A stretch of 64,000 nt of DNA, taken from the NCBI RefSeq assembly GCF_003325355.1, contig NZ_CP030850.1, forward strand, positions 1,922,001-1,986,000, given 5' to 3'. This document shows, one piece after another, positions 18,901-27,124 of this stretch (its first letter is position 1; each line of letters starts with the position of its first letter). This DNA comes from Runella rosea (GTDB lineage Bacteria > Bacteroidota > Bacteroidia > Cytophagales > Spirosomataceae). Under the pieces are notes generated by a model that saw only the letters and a list, made by a program, of their open reading frames with translations, was not told the DNA's origin and did not search any database. A program made the translations under genes and the position numbers.

Positions 18901-19798
18901 GCTAGGAAATTATTTCAACGTCGAAACCAAGCTTAACCTTCAACCTGATTATCAGCTCAAACCTGATGTTCAGCTTCGCAATGCTGATGCGCATCTAGAC
19001 GAAAAAGGCTTCATCAAAGATGGCCTGCTCAACGTGGCTAACAAAGCCGCCCGCACCGTCAGGAACACCAAGTACCGAATCATGCGTTTGCGTTTTCCCA
19101 ATATGCCCAAAATCGTGTCCGAAGGAGACTCGTGGTTTCAGCACCCGTTGGTGATCGACACGATTGACCATTTGTCTAAAACTTACGCCATTTTTTGCGT
19201 AGCAGCAGCAGGCGACACCCTCAAAAATTATGATTTTGAAGGCGAATGGCTCGAAGCAATTGAAGATAAAAAACCGACTTTTTTTCTTATCAGCGGAGGT
19301 GGTAACGACGTACTGGGCGAACAATTCCGCGACCACATTAAGCAAGGGCCACACGCAACGGGCCTTCCTGCGCAAGCGTACATTGAGCATTCTCTCATTC
19401 AAGAACTCGACGACTTGAAAAAAGTCTATCGAAAAATGTTTACCGAGTTGTTTGCCGTTCGCCCCGATATTCACGTACTCTGCCACGGCTACGACTACAT
19501 CATCCCGCTCGAAACGACCAAAAAAGGCTGGCTCGGACGTTACATGATTGAAAAAGGCATAACCGAGCAAAAAGACCGCAAAGCAGTAATTACCTACATC
19601 ATCGATGAATTTAACTCCCGACTGCAAGACGTAGCGGCTGAGTTTTCAAATGTGCATTACATTAATGCCCGTGGACTCGTTCATGACGACCAATGGTATG
19701 ACGAAATCCACCCCAACAAGTTCGGATTTCAAACCGTAGCAGGGCGTTTTATGGAAAAAATTGATAACTTGTTGACAAATACAATTCCCGGTAATTAA
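15932..19798 (+). CDS. Amidase_2 - caspase (C14) - SGNH hydrolase fusion protein
   Basis: A 1288-aa multidomain protein. Residues about 55-250 are an N-acetylmuramoyl-L-alanine amidase (Amidase_2/PGRP fold): LHFTAG with His64, GIEIVN with Glu130, and zinc-ligand-like His233 (VSHVNYR) and Asp243 (WDIGPAF). Residues about 320-600 are a caspase-like peptidase with intact dyad, His408 in YYSGHGT and Cys470 in SDCCHSGD. Residues about 620-1050 are beta-rich and unrecognised. Residues about 1055-1288 are an SGNH/GDSL hydrolase: GDSW near 1067, GGGND, and HPNKFG with His1260. There is no signal peptide, so a wall-cutting domain is held in the cytoplasm. It sits in the gasdermin operon, 31 bp after the STAND gene and 3 bp before the next gene. 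The caspase may cut the gasdermin or free its own flanking domains; that is inference. Confidence 0.86.
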   Translation: MRYDTLASDEANFKNQTGYTFTPFALPVVDEDLTLRGVLCKPKNRTGYFNTPEPPPTKQQIVLHFTAGNLSGGMSALTTQDRHVSVAFVLARDGTIYQLFPSKYWSGHIGAGIGNAGTNNARDKVTIGIEIVNYGYLVERNGNLETIYSRTPENPNRVDLFCPLSQTEAYQKLNTPFRDQRYYASYTPQQYDSLVILLRFLTKKYNIPRQFLDESKRYLPTQDVVSFKGIVSHVNYRTSGKWDIGPAFDWTQVITGVQAAAYQPVFIKKEALEWEETGDTLFSEEAIENQMAVPKGIEVAPPEDFSSNFNDEEDKGTPKPNLYALLVGINAYEDRVVLEKRVIFPRLRGCVNDAQKMRQYLENETAFGSKNITLLTDQKATKAEVVKAFLALGKAKKDDVVLFYYSGHGTQEKADTSVWTEESDGKHECLVCYYDGQHKDDYLLADKELRYLIQQVSKTKAHVVILSDCCHSGDNTRNQAILKATYDEVIERRVPFVFPQRDWKNFIFSKSLKAADFKGKHVDKILPPGAHVSLSACESDETAVEVGGEGIFTKYLLKTLEASGGQLTYYALHGRVKQMLNNAFEQTPIMYIPAAYRKKLSYTNVFNKPDSGEAGTYADILRDGGGNWVLQRGAIHGMGQNTKSITVKDGAKTYEAKVKSIEVDTTVLAFDNVTSAKLDTAKTYKGYVEGLMSHQLKIHLHNEDNILTDSQLLTEKLLTEIPNQVKLETEEKNADYTLSLRNGYAVLTRPLDTFRPLVEPIVLDSEAFAFQLVKDFKHLSNWHFLKNLRNDSALVNPLKIEITDANGQPIAINQNTVELHYELKNNKWQGGVSVKVTNQSGQKLYFCCVYLDTRFGASLELLDPTVTPLDPGASTQLSYKGNTTIPMFLESFVRLYNWPQNVEYLQFIVSTSDLSNVEELNLESLPTPFTLKKRATMRSLGLGEEESDKSHASAWTTQQLKLEFVNPEYNTVRESELEAMLEDENLAEYALGNYFNVETKLNLQPDYQLKPDVQLRNADAHLDEKGFIKDGLLNVANKAARTVRNTKYRIMRLRFPNMPKIVSEGDSWFQHPLVIDTIDHLSKTYAIFCVAAAGDTLKNYDFEGEWLEAIEDKKPTFFLISGGGNDVLGEQFRDHIKQGPHATGLPAQAYIEHSLIQELDDLKKVYRKMFTELFAVRPDIHVLCHGYDYIIPLETTKKGWLGRYMIEKGITEQKDRKAVITYIIDEFNSRLQDVAAEFSNVHYINARGLVHDDQWYDEIHPNKFGFQTVAGRFMEKIDNLLTNTIPGN

Positions 19799-19801
19799 CG
19801 T

Positions 19802-21727
19802 ATGTCAAACCGAATTTCTGTACTGGTTGGGTTGGGTTATTCTTCTGAAAAACCTTTGGATATGAGTAAGGAAACAAGTGGATTGTTTGATTCGCTTGAC
19901 TCAAAGAAGGTAGATGTAAGGTATTTACCCAACCTGACTTTTCAAAACTTAGAAAAAAAGTTTAATTCACCGGAAGACTCTCATCAAATTCGGATATTCC
20001 ACTACATTGGGCATTCTTCTTTAAAAGGAATTCAAATTGAAGAAGATGGTCAAATTATAAAGCTTTCAAAGGCAAGATTGGTCGATTTATTGAAACCGCA
20101 AAAGCTTCAATTTGTCTTCCTAAATAGTTGTCTATCGAAAGAAATAGCGAAGGATTTACATGAAGCAGGAATACCGGTTGTCATTGGCACATCAGAAAGT
20201 GTTGACAATGAAGACGCCATAAAAATTGCAACTTATTTTTATGAAGCACTGTCAGGGCAAAAAGGACGAACACTTATAGATGCTTTTTCCTTAACCTCTA
20301 ACCATTTTAAAGCCCTTCAGGAACAAAAAAAATCAACGTTAAAGTCCACTTTTAACTTCCGAGGTCTCGGAAAAGGGGAAGACGAAAACCAAGATTTTGC
20401 GTGGAATATTTATTACGAAAATGCAAAAGAAGAAGATAAAAATTGGTGTCTGGTTCCGGCAAAAAAATTAGTATTGAGCAACGCCCAAGATGATGCTCGT
20501 AAGAAGGTGTTTTGTTTGTACGGAAAAACCCAAAAAGAGTATTATGAATTACTTGCACGTCATGCCAACCACCCAAAGTTAAATGTACTTATCAACGGAA
20601 TTTGGGAAATCAGCGATGACAACGAGGGTACCTCCGACGATTTTGTGATTGAATGGAACGCCGCTGACACCATTGCTCATTTTTTGAATGAAGACTATCC
20701 GTACGATTTAGAAGAACTTTATCAAGATGCTTCCAATCATTTGCAAAGCAAAAATCACCTGTTCATTAACGTTGATAAATCACAAACGCAGGCGGTTAAG
20801 TTTCTGACTAAACAAGGCATTTTTCCGAATTTGCTTCTTCCAAGCGCGCAGAACATTGCAGCTACTTTTACTCAAGAAAACACTATTCGCGAAATACTAC
20901 TCAAATCCTCTCATTTACAAACACTTATTGAAAAATTTGAGATAATATTACTTCCTGATTTAACCAATTTCTTCTCCCTTTCTTCCGATATACTAAGTAA
21001 AGATCTGGAGGATTTAGACTTTGAAAATGAGAAAAAGCCATACTTGGCAGGTATTCCCAAATTATTTTTTTCGCTCATCGAAGGTAGTACCGATTGCGCA
21101 CAGACATTATTGGTTAAAACCATAAAAAAACGCATGGGAATTGGCTCAAACATAAAAATAGAAGTGTTAAATGTTGGGAAAAATCCGAGTATAAAAGACC
21201 CATTTTCTTTTGGAGTAGCCCTCATGAATCTGCTTCAAGTGGTAGCCAATCCTGAAATGATGAAAACCTGCGCAAATGCTATTTTGGATAAAAAAGACCC
21301 CTTCGTATTGGTTTTTGAAAATGTCAATCAGGCCACACTCGACATTTATCAACAGTGCATTCTGGACCAATTATGGAATGAATTGATAAAATCGTACCAA
21401 GAACGCATCGAAAAGGGGAATTTCACCTTACATTACCCACTGATGATTTTTGCGTTAAATTATGAACCTTTTTCTCTACCCGTACCAGCGCCTGTACCTT
21501 TGCCGTCTGTTCAGATTGAAAAAATATCGCCCGTAAGTCCTCTCTCAGAAAATGAATATAATGGCTGGTATTTCAGCAAAGAAGCGACCTACAAAGGATT
21601 TAAAGAACTGATTATCAACAAACATAAGATTGTAGGAACCCAACGAAAAGTGGCTATGATCGAAATCTGTAAATCATTAAATTGTGACCACAGCGTCATC
21701 GTCACCAAAGCCCTTGAACTCTCATGA
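19802..21727 (+). CDS. Second CHAT-domain protease, coupled to MoxR
   Basis: A 641-aa protein with an N-terminal CHAT protease (residues 1 to about 200). Catalytic residues are intact: His71 in HYIGHSS and Cys110 in FLNSCLS. It differs strongly from the first CHAT protein. From about 225 to 590 there is an alpha/beta region containing strands such as VFCLYGKTQKEYYELL and ILLPDLTNFF, reminiscent of a degenerate, P-loop-free NTPase-like module; this is a tentative reading. The last 60 residues form a small helical domain. The stop overlaps the MoxR start by ATGA, so the pair is probably translationally coupled. By eye this gene is more AT-rich than its neighbour upstream. The likely role is an effector protease or a processed partner controlled by the MoxR-vWA pair. 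Confidence 0.82.
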   Translation: MSNRISVLVGLGYSSEKPLDMSKETSGLFDSLDSKKVDVRYLPNLTFQNLEKKFNSPEDSHQIRIFHYIGHSSLKGIQIEEDGQIIKLSKARLVDLLKPQKLQFVFLNSCLSKEIAKDLHEAGIPVVIGTSESVDNEDAIKIATYFYEALSGQKGRTLIDAFSLTSNHFKALQEQKKSTLKSTFNFRGLGKGEDENQDFAWNIYYENAKEEDKNWCLVPAKKLVLSNAQDDARKKVFCLYGKTQKEYYELLARHANHPKLNVLINGIWEISDDNEGTSDDFVIEWNAADTIAHFLNEDYPYDLEELYQDASNHLQSKNHLFINVDKSQTQAVKFLTKQGIFPNLLLPSAQNIAATFTQENTIREILLKSSHLQTLIEKFEIILLPDLTNFFSLSSDILSKDLEDLDFENEKKPYLAGIPKLFFSLIEGSTDCAQTLLVKTIKKRMGIGSNIKIEVLNVGKNPSIKDPFSFGVALMNLLQVVANPEMMKTCANAILDKKDPFVLVFENVNQATLDIYQQCILDQLWNELIKSYQERIEKGNFTLHYPLMIFALNYEPFSLPVPAPVPLPSVQIEKISPVSPLSENEYNGWYFSKEATYKGFKELIINKHKIVGTQRKVAMIEICKSLNCDHSVIVTKALELS

Positions 21728-22755
21728 TACTCCCTAACAATAAACTTTCTTACCAAGGCGAGAAGCTAAATGAAACCATCAAATTGCGGTACAAATTGCC
21801 GAGCAATGAGGAATTAGAGGAAAAAATCGCCGAAAAAAGCAGCAAAGACGAAAGAATCGAAGAAGTCATTCCTGCCTATTTTCCGAGCAAAGAATTGATT
21901 GCAGCCGTCGAATATGCCCGATTGTTAGATCGTCCGTTACTGTTACGCGGTGAGCCTGGCTGCGGAAAAACCCGGCTGGCTCAGGCACTTGCGTATGAAA
22001 TGTACGGACGAAATTACCGACGGTATTATTTTGAATGGTTTATCAAATCTACCACCAAAGTCAACGAAGGGCTGTATCAGTTTGATCATCTGGCTCGGCT
22101 TCGCGATGCCAACCTGAATATCAAATCAGGAGACGCGCCGACCACCGAAGACATTAGAAAATACCGCAAATTCGGGGCATTGGGCAAGGCGTTTCTCTAC
22201 TCTACCCCACAATCGCCCGTCGTGCTTTTGATTGACGAAATTGACAAAGCTGATCTGGATTTCCCCAATGATCTGCTGTTGGAATTGGACCAAAAGCGTT
22301 TTTTTATCCCCGAAACCCGCGAAGAGATTACCGCCAAAAAACCGCCCATTATCATCATTACGAGCAACGACGAAAAAGACCTGCCGAGCGCTTTTTTGCG
22401 GCGTTGCGTGTTTCATTACATTGATTTCCCTGGCCCGGACGATTTGTTTAAAATTGTGTCGGCCAAGGCCAAAGCGCAGGAAAAACAGTTTGAAATTGCC
22501 CTTCCCAATGCTTTGATTGAAAGTATCATTTCACAATTCGGCGAGTTGAGAAAAAAAATGACCGCGAGCCAAACGACGGATAAGCTCCCCTCCACGAGTG
22601 AGCTGCTGGACTGGCTGCGCGTGATTCACTATTACTATTTTACTGATAAAACACGCCTCAAACTAACTAATAATGAGACACTTCCTTCCGAATTATTATT
22701 CCCAGAAGTGTTGCTCAAAACCTTGGACGATTATAAAACCAACAAAGCGATTTAA
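21724..22755 (+). CDS. MoxR-type AAA+ ATPase
   Basis: A single AAA+ module of 343 aa. Walker A GEPGCGKT is at residues 76-83, Walker B VVLLIDEIDKAD at 166-177, sensor-1 ITSND near 213 and an arginine-finger region SAFLRRC near 225. The PLLLRGEPGCGKTRLA and LPSAFLRRC context is that of the MoxR/AAA_5 class. MoxR ATPases work with a vWA protein to remodel or activate a third protein, and the vWA gene follows directly. MoxR-vWA pairs that control a third, effector-bearing protein are known as ternary conflict systems. The overlap with the CHAT gene upstream suggests that protein as a direct client. Confidence 0.9.
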   Translation: MILPNNKLSYQGEKLNETIKLRYKLPSNEELEEKIAEKSSKDERIEEVIPAYFPSKELIAAVEYARLLDRPLLLRGEPGCGKTRLAQALAYEMYGRNYRRYYFEWFIKSTTKVNEGLYQFDHLARLRDANLNIKSGDAPTTEDIRKYRKFGALGKAFLYSTPQSPVVLLIDEIDKADLDFPNDLLLELDQKRFFIPETREEITAKKPPIIIITSNDEKDLPSAFLRRCVFHYIDFPGPDDLFKIVSAKAKAQEKQFEIALPNALIESIISQFGELRKKMTASQTTDKLPSTSELLDWLRVIHYYYFTDKTRLKLTNNETLPSELLFPEVLLKTLDDYKTNKAI

Positions 22756-22841
22756 TCTCGCCTCGCTAATAACGTCGGCGAGGTTTGGAACGCCAAACGG
22801 CCAGTTCTCACCAACGTTCGATTACCTCTCATAAAACCACA

Positions 22842-23969
22842 ATGACCAAACCCACCGCTCTCTTTTATGATTTCTTCCAAACCCTGCGCAGCCGTGGCTG
22901 GGAATTGGGCTGGGAACAATATGAGTTGTTCATGCGCGGGTTTATTCTGTCAAAATTTGAAACCAAAGAGCAGTTACTCAATTTTTGTAAAACAGTTTGG
23001 CTTTTTCGGCCTGAACTGCGGGAGGAATTTGAACAACTATTTGACTATTATTACCGTCAAATCCCTGCGCAGTTTTTGATTGAAAAGAAAGAAACAATTC
23101 ATATCAAAGCTCCAACGGGTGCGGGTAAACCGGAAGCAGCACCATCAGCGGCCAAAGAATTACAATCAAGTTCAAACAGCACATTAACACAAACGCCCCA
23201 ACTCTCCGCACCTGTTCCGGAACTCAGCAACGAAACAGTCGAAGTTTCTCTCAATATTGATAGCAGTTCGGAAGGAAATGTCGCGAATGAAGTCTCCCCA
23301 CTACCCTCGGCCAAAGAAGTAACGTTTTTGTTTTCTGAGCAAAAACATTTGCCTTTTACGGTTCGTAAAGCGTCCCAGACGCTACGTAAGTTGCGCGTAC
23401 CCACCCAAAAGCGAAACACTCCCGTGTTGGATGTGCCCGCGTTGGTGCAGCAGGTAGCGCAGGAAGGCATGGTGAGTCGGCTCATTTATCAGCGCGAAAG
23501 TATTGGCGTTCAGCAGATTGTTTGGCTTTCTGACCACGGCGGCTCCATGCTTCCCTTTGAACCGTGGGAAAAACAGTTACTCGACATCGTAAAAAATACA
23601 CCCAATATTCGGCAAACGGAACAGTATTTTTTTCATGATTACCCATCGCAGGAAGGCGATGATTTTAAGCTATTTACCAACCGTGCCCATACCGAAATCA
23701 AAACACTTTCGTCCATTTTGAAGGCGTCCAACAGGCATACTGCCATCCTCATTTTCAGCGACGGTGGAGCCGCCCGACGGCGTTTTGATTCTGAACGATT
23801 GCAGGTATTCCTGCCGCTCATCAATACCCTCAAGAACACCACGCAACGATTGGTTTGGCTCAATCCCGTGCGACAAACGCAGGGAACGATGTCCGATTAT
23901 TTGTCTTTTTTGGTGTCGGTTCGGTATCCCAACAATGACGATCTCAAACGCCTGATTTTGGAGCTATGA
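22842..23969 (+). CDS. MoxR-coupled vWA-domain protein
   Basis: A 375-aa partner for the MoxR ATPase. The first about 85 residues are a helical domain rich in aromatic residues. A low-complexity Ser/Thr/Pro/Glu linker follows (about 90-160), then a vWA-like domain to the C-terminus. The metal-site motif reads SDHGGSM (Asp231, Ser235), so the first Ser of the usual DxSxS is Gly; a later IFSDGGAARRR supplies the second acidic loop. This may weaken or alter metal binding. ATG 22842 is chosen over an upstream in-frame TTG at 22785, which would add 19 uncharacteristic residues. The stop overlaps the next gene's ATG, so the two are coupled. Confidence 0.8.
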   Translation: MTKPTALFYDFFQTLRSRGWELGWEQYELFMRGFILSKFETKEQLLNFCKTVWLFRPELREEFEQLFDYYYRQIPAQFLIEKKETIHIKAPTGAGKPEAAPSAAKELQSSSNSTLTQTPQLSAPVPELSNETVEVSLNIDSSSEGNVANEVSPLPSAKEVTFLFSEQKHLPFTVRKASQTLRKLRVPTQKRNTPVLDVPALVQQVAQEGMVSRLIYQRESIGVQQIVWLSDHGGSMLPFEPWEKQLLDIVKNTPNIRQTEQYFFHDYPSQEGDDFKLFTNRAHTEIKTLSSILKASNRHTAILIFSDGGAARRRFDSERLQVFLPLINTLKNTTQRLVWLNPVRQTQGTMSDYLSFLVSVRYPNNDDLKRLILEL

Positions 23970-26900
23970 AATCCCTCGCCGACCTTTTAGCACCCCTTTC
24001 CGACCCAACTGACCGCTTGCGACTGGATGCATTCGGACAAACGTATGCCACGCCCGAACATCTTTGGCTGGCGCGTTGTGCGGCTTTTCCCGTGGCACTT
24101 ACAACGGATTTGCTCTACAAGATCTGGCTCAATTTTCGACAAACCGATACGGGCGAAACGGTAGACATTCCCATCAATGCTGTGGGGGATATTCTGCTCT
24201 CGCCCTTATGCCACGAGATTGGGTATGATTTGTACGAAATGTATCCCGAGGCGCGAGCCGTACTTTGGCAAAGTCTTTCTCCCGACACGGTTGCTTCATT
24301 GGCCGAGTTTACGTTGCGCTATTTGGATTTTTGTCGCGACAAAGTTCCTTCCGAAGCCTTTGCCGAAGCCCAGCGAATTAGTGCAGAAGTCATATTAAAT
24401 CCTCAAAAAATAGCTGCATTTTTAGGTAAGTTGCTTTCAGAACGAAAAACCAACCTCGGAAGCAAAATCATGGCTGAATATGTGTTAAGTTGGGTCAAAA
24501 ACCGTAATCAATGGGCCAACCAGAAGGGGTCAGTAACAACCGCCCAACGCGATTCTCTATCGGATTTAGCTCAAATCGCCGAGGGCATCCAACAATACGA
24601 AAAAGGAGAAATTACGGAAGCGAAAGCCACTTTTTCCTCCATTGCTCATTTACTCCAAGCCCCGCGCACTGGTGGATTTAACGTGCCTATCGCCAAAGAA
24701 ATCTGGCAAAGTTTACCTATCAATGCTCCTGCTGAACAGCCCAAGGGGAAGATTTATGCGGTGTTGGTGGGGATTGATGAGTATGATGACGGACTATTAA
24801 ACAAACAATTTAATGGCTGCGTTAATGACGTTTTGTCTTGGCAACTTTTGTTAAAAGAACGTTTTCAGAGTGAATCAACAGTTTCTTTGACAAATAGTAA
24901 AGCTACAAAAAGAGCTATTATCAATGCTTTACAGGATATTTTTAACAAGCTACAAGCTGATGATACTTTGTTTTTCACCTTTTCCGGGCACGCTTACAAC
25001 AAAGAGTTACCCCATTTATTAGCTACCTACGATACCGATGCCGCACAAAAGGGAAGCTATCTTTCTGAAAATGAGTTCAGGTCACTCATTTCACAAACTG
25101 GTTCTCAGAACCCCTTTGTTACCGTAATTTTAGATACTCACGCAGGCAGTTCGGGGTGGATTGATACGAATAACGAAAAACACATTTTACTGGCCGCAAC
25201 TGCGAATGGGGAAATATCAATGGAGGTTGATAAGAAAGGGCTTCTTACCGCTACATTACAAAGTATACTAGATGAAAATAAGTACTATCCTATTACTTAT
25301 CAAAAACTGATTAGAGAGAGTTTTCGAAAAATAAAAAAAGCCAACTACAAGCAAACACCTCAACTCTTCGGTCATTATAATGCAATTACATTGACATTCT
25401 TAGCGAATAGTCTATTTTATGATACTTATTGGCACGAGTTGTTGGCAGTTTGTGGATATTCAAACAGTGAAAATAAAACCATTAAAGTAACTGCCCAAGA
25501 TATTGCTGACGAATTTGGTCCCGAAATGACAGTAGGCAATATCAATTCAATCCTCGAAAAATACGCCCTACTTAAAGGCGCCGAAAAACTTAAAGTCGTT
25601 CGCATTTCTTCCGAAATGAGCGTTCGGCAAATTCCTCTTTTCCGAAGGGAATACCTCAAAAGTTTGCCGTATGAAGTTGAAATCAAAGACATCAGTCTGT
25701 TTTATGCTCCAAGTCGGGCAGGCTTGAAAGACAGCATGGGCTATCAGGAAGAAATTGAGGATGATCTGTCGTCACTTCAAGATGCTCACATTATCGTTTT
25801 TGTGCTTAACCGCGCTTTAGTCAATGATTTTACAAGACACACTGCTATCGCTCCTGTTATCAATCATTTAAGACGTTTTGAGTACAAAGTCGTTTGCTCT
25901 ATTCTGTGGGAAGATTGTGACCGTGGTGAGACAGCATTGAGAGATTATCCCGTTTTTTCTTTACGCCAGCCTTTATCCCAAGCCCTTTTTCAGAAATACA
26001 ATTTTGCACCCGAAGTGGAACGAGAAATTGAAGAATATTATCAAGATTGGCAGCCTGTCATTAATAAATGGATAACGGATTTAGCGGCGTTGGGCTTTGA
26101 AAAGGAATTGAAAGAGCGCATCGAAAAAGCCAAACAAACGCAGGAGTTGGATTTAAGTGGCATGGGCTTTGAAAAATTACCCGAAGCTGTATGGGAATTA
26201 GAAGTACTGAAAATCATTGATTTATACAACAACAAACTCTCTGAACTTCCCGAAAGACTGACGCAATTTCGGTCGTTGGAAAAACTGTTTGCGAGCAAAA
26301 ACCCCATCACTTCGTTGCCTCTATTTCTATCCGATTTACCCAACCTTCGGGTATTGAAAATAGACGATGCGCAAATCACTGAATTTCCCAATTGGCTGTG
26401 CAAACATCCTGCGCTGGAAGATATTTCGTTGGAAAATAATCACATTGAAATTATCCCATCGGCCTTAAAAGAGTTGCCAAAATTGAGATTGTTTGATTTT
26501 AGGGGGAATCCGGTGATTAATTTACCTGTATTGCTGTTCAAGGCTTACAAGGACAACTTAAAGGAGTATATTTCTACACTTTTACTAACTTCATTCACAG
26601 AAACAATTAATATGACTGACGAGGCTGTATTATTTCTTGAGACTAACAAAACTGGCGAGATGAATACTATAAGCCAACTTTTAGGAGATACAATAGATAT
26701 ATTAAACACTTCAAAAAATAATTATGATGCTATATATCACCTCCCATCTGTGACCTACAGGCCTTTAATCGTCCATATACCTCAAAATAACTTATCGGAA
26801 GAGGAAATTCAAAAACTATCAAAACTCTTCCTAGAATACCCCACCAGCACTATTTTCTTCCTAAATTTCAGTAACTCCAAACGATTAGCCGAGCTGCTCT

Positions 26901-27088
26901 ACCAACAAAAACACTCGCCTATTATCGCTTTTGAAGGAGAATTGGACGAAGAAACAGCCAGCAATGCCGTTCGTTATTTTTATACAGAATATCAGGAAAG
27001 TAAAAACGCTGCCTCGGCTTTTCAATACATGATATTAAAGTTACCAGAAACATCTTCCCAAGGCCTTTATACGCTTTATCGATACTGA
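23966..27088 (+). CDS. Pseudo-caspase / TIR-like / LRR / pseudo-CHAT scaffold protein
   Basis: A 1040-aa protein ending the gasdermin operon. Residues 1 to about 250 are helical and unrecognised. About 262-480 is a caspase-fold domain: it opens KIYAVLVGIDEYDD and keeps His342 in FSGHAYN. The cysteine loop reads VILDTHAGSS (388-396) where active relatives have DCCHSG or DTCHSG, so the nucleophile is absent. About 571-675 looks like a divergent TIR fold (ISLFYAPS, DAHIIVFVLNRALV, KVVCSILWEDCD). About 727-855 has leucine-rich repeats of the LDLYNNKLSELPE kind. About 888-1030 resembles the CHAT2 core, but the Cys site is Phe968 (FLNFSNS against FLNSCLS) and the His site is VHIPQNN. A catalytic role as a protease is therefore unlikely; a scaffold, decoy or regulator is more plausible. 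Confidence 0.8.
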   Translation: MKSLADLLAPLSDPTDRLRLDAFGQTYATPEHLWLARCAAFPVALTTDLLYKIWLNFRQTDTGETVDIPINAVGDILLSPLCHEIGYDLYEMYPEARAVLWQSLSPDTVASLAEFTLRYLDFCRDKVPSEAFAEAQRISAEVILNPQKIAAFLGKLLSERKTNLGSKIMAEYVLSWVKNRNQWANQKGSVTTAQRDSLSDLAQIAEGIQQYEKGEITEAKATFSSIAHLLQAPRTGGFNVPIAKEIWQSLPINAPAEQPKGKIYAVLVGIDEYDDGLLNKQFNGCVNDVLSWQLLLKERFQSESTVSLTNSKATKRAIINALQDIFNKLQADDTLFFTFSGHAYNKELPHLLATYDTDAAQKGSYLSENEFRSLISQTGSQNPFVTVILDTHAGSSGWIDTNNEKHILLAATANGEISMEVDKKGLLTATLQSILDENKYYPITYQKLIRESFRKIKKANYKQTPQLFGHYNAITLTFLANSLFYDTYWHELLAVCGYSNSENKTIKVTAQDIADEFGPEMTVGNINSILEKYALLKGAEKLKVVRISSEMSVRQIPLFRREYLKSLPYEVEIKDISLFYAPSRAGLKDSMGYQEEIEDDLSSLQDAHIIVFVLNRALVNDFTRHTAIAPVINHLRRFEYKVVCSILWEDCDRGETALRDYPVFSLRQPLSQALFQKYNFAPEVEREIEEYYQDWQPVINKWITDLAALGFEKELKERIEKAKQTQELDLSGMGFEKLPEAVWELEVLKIIDLYNNKLSELPERLTQFRSLEKLFASKNPITSLPLFLSDLPNLRVLKIDDAQITEFPNWLCKHPALEDISLENNHIEIIPSALKELPKLRLFDFRGNPVINLPVLLFKAYKDNLKEYISTLLLTSFTETINMTDEAVLFLETNKTGEMNTISQLLGDTIDILNTSKNNYDAIYHLPSVTYRPLIVHIPQNNLSEEEIQKLSKLFLEYPTSTIFFLNFSNSKRLAELLYQQKHSPIIAFEGELDEETASNAVRYFYTEYQESKNAASAFQYMILKLPETSSQGLYTLYRY

Positions 27089-27124
27089 AAATCAGACGCT
27101 TACAGCGTGACAAATAATTCAATC

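Noticed and set aside
18995..19627. A 210-codon reading frame on the minus strand inside the SGNH part of the fusion protein
   Set aside because: It lies fully antisense to the clearly coding SGNH domain and has no family features.
25676..25990. TIR NADase effector in the 1040-aa protein
   Set aside because: The fold looks TIR-like, but I cannot point to the catalytic glutamate, so I do not claim NAD-degrading activity.
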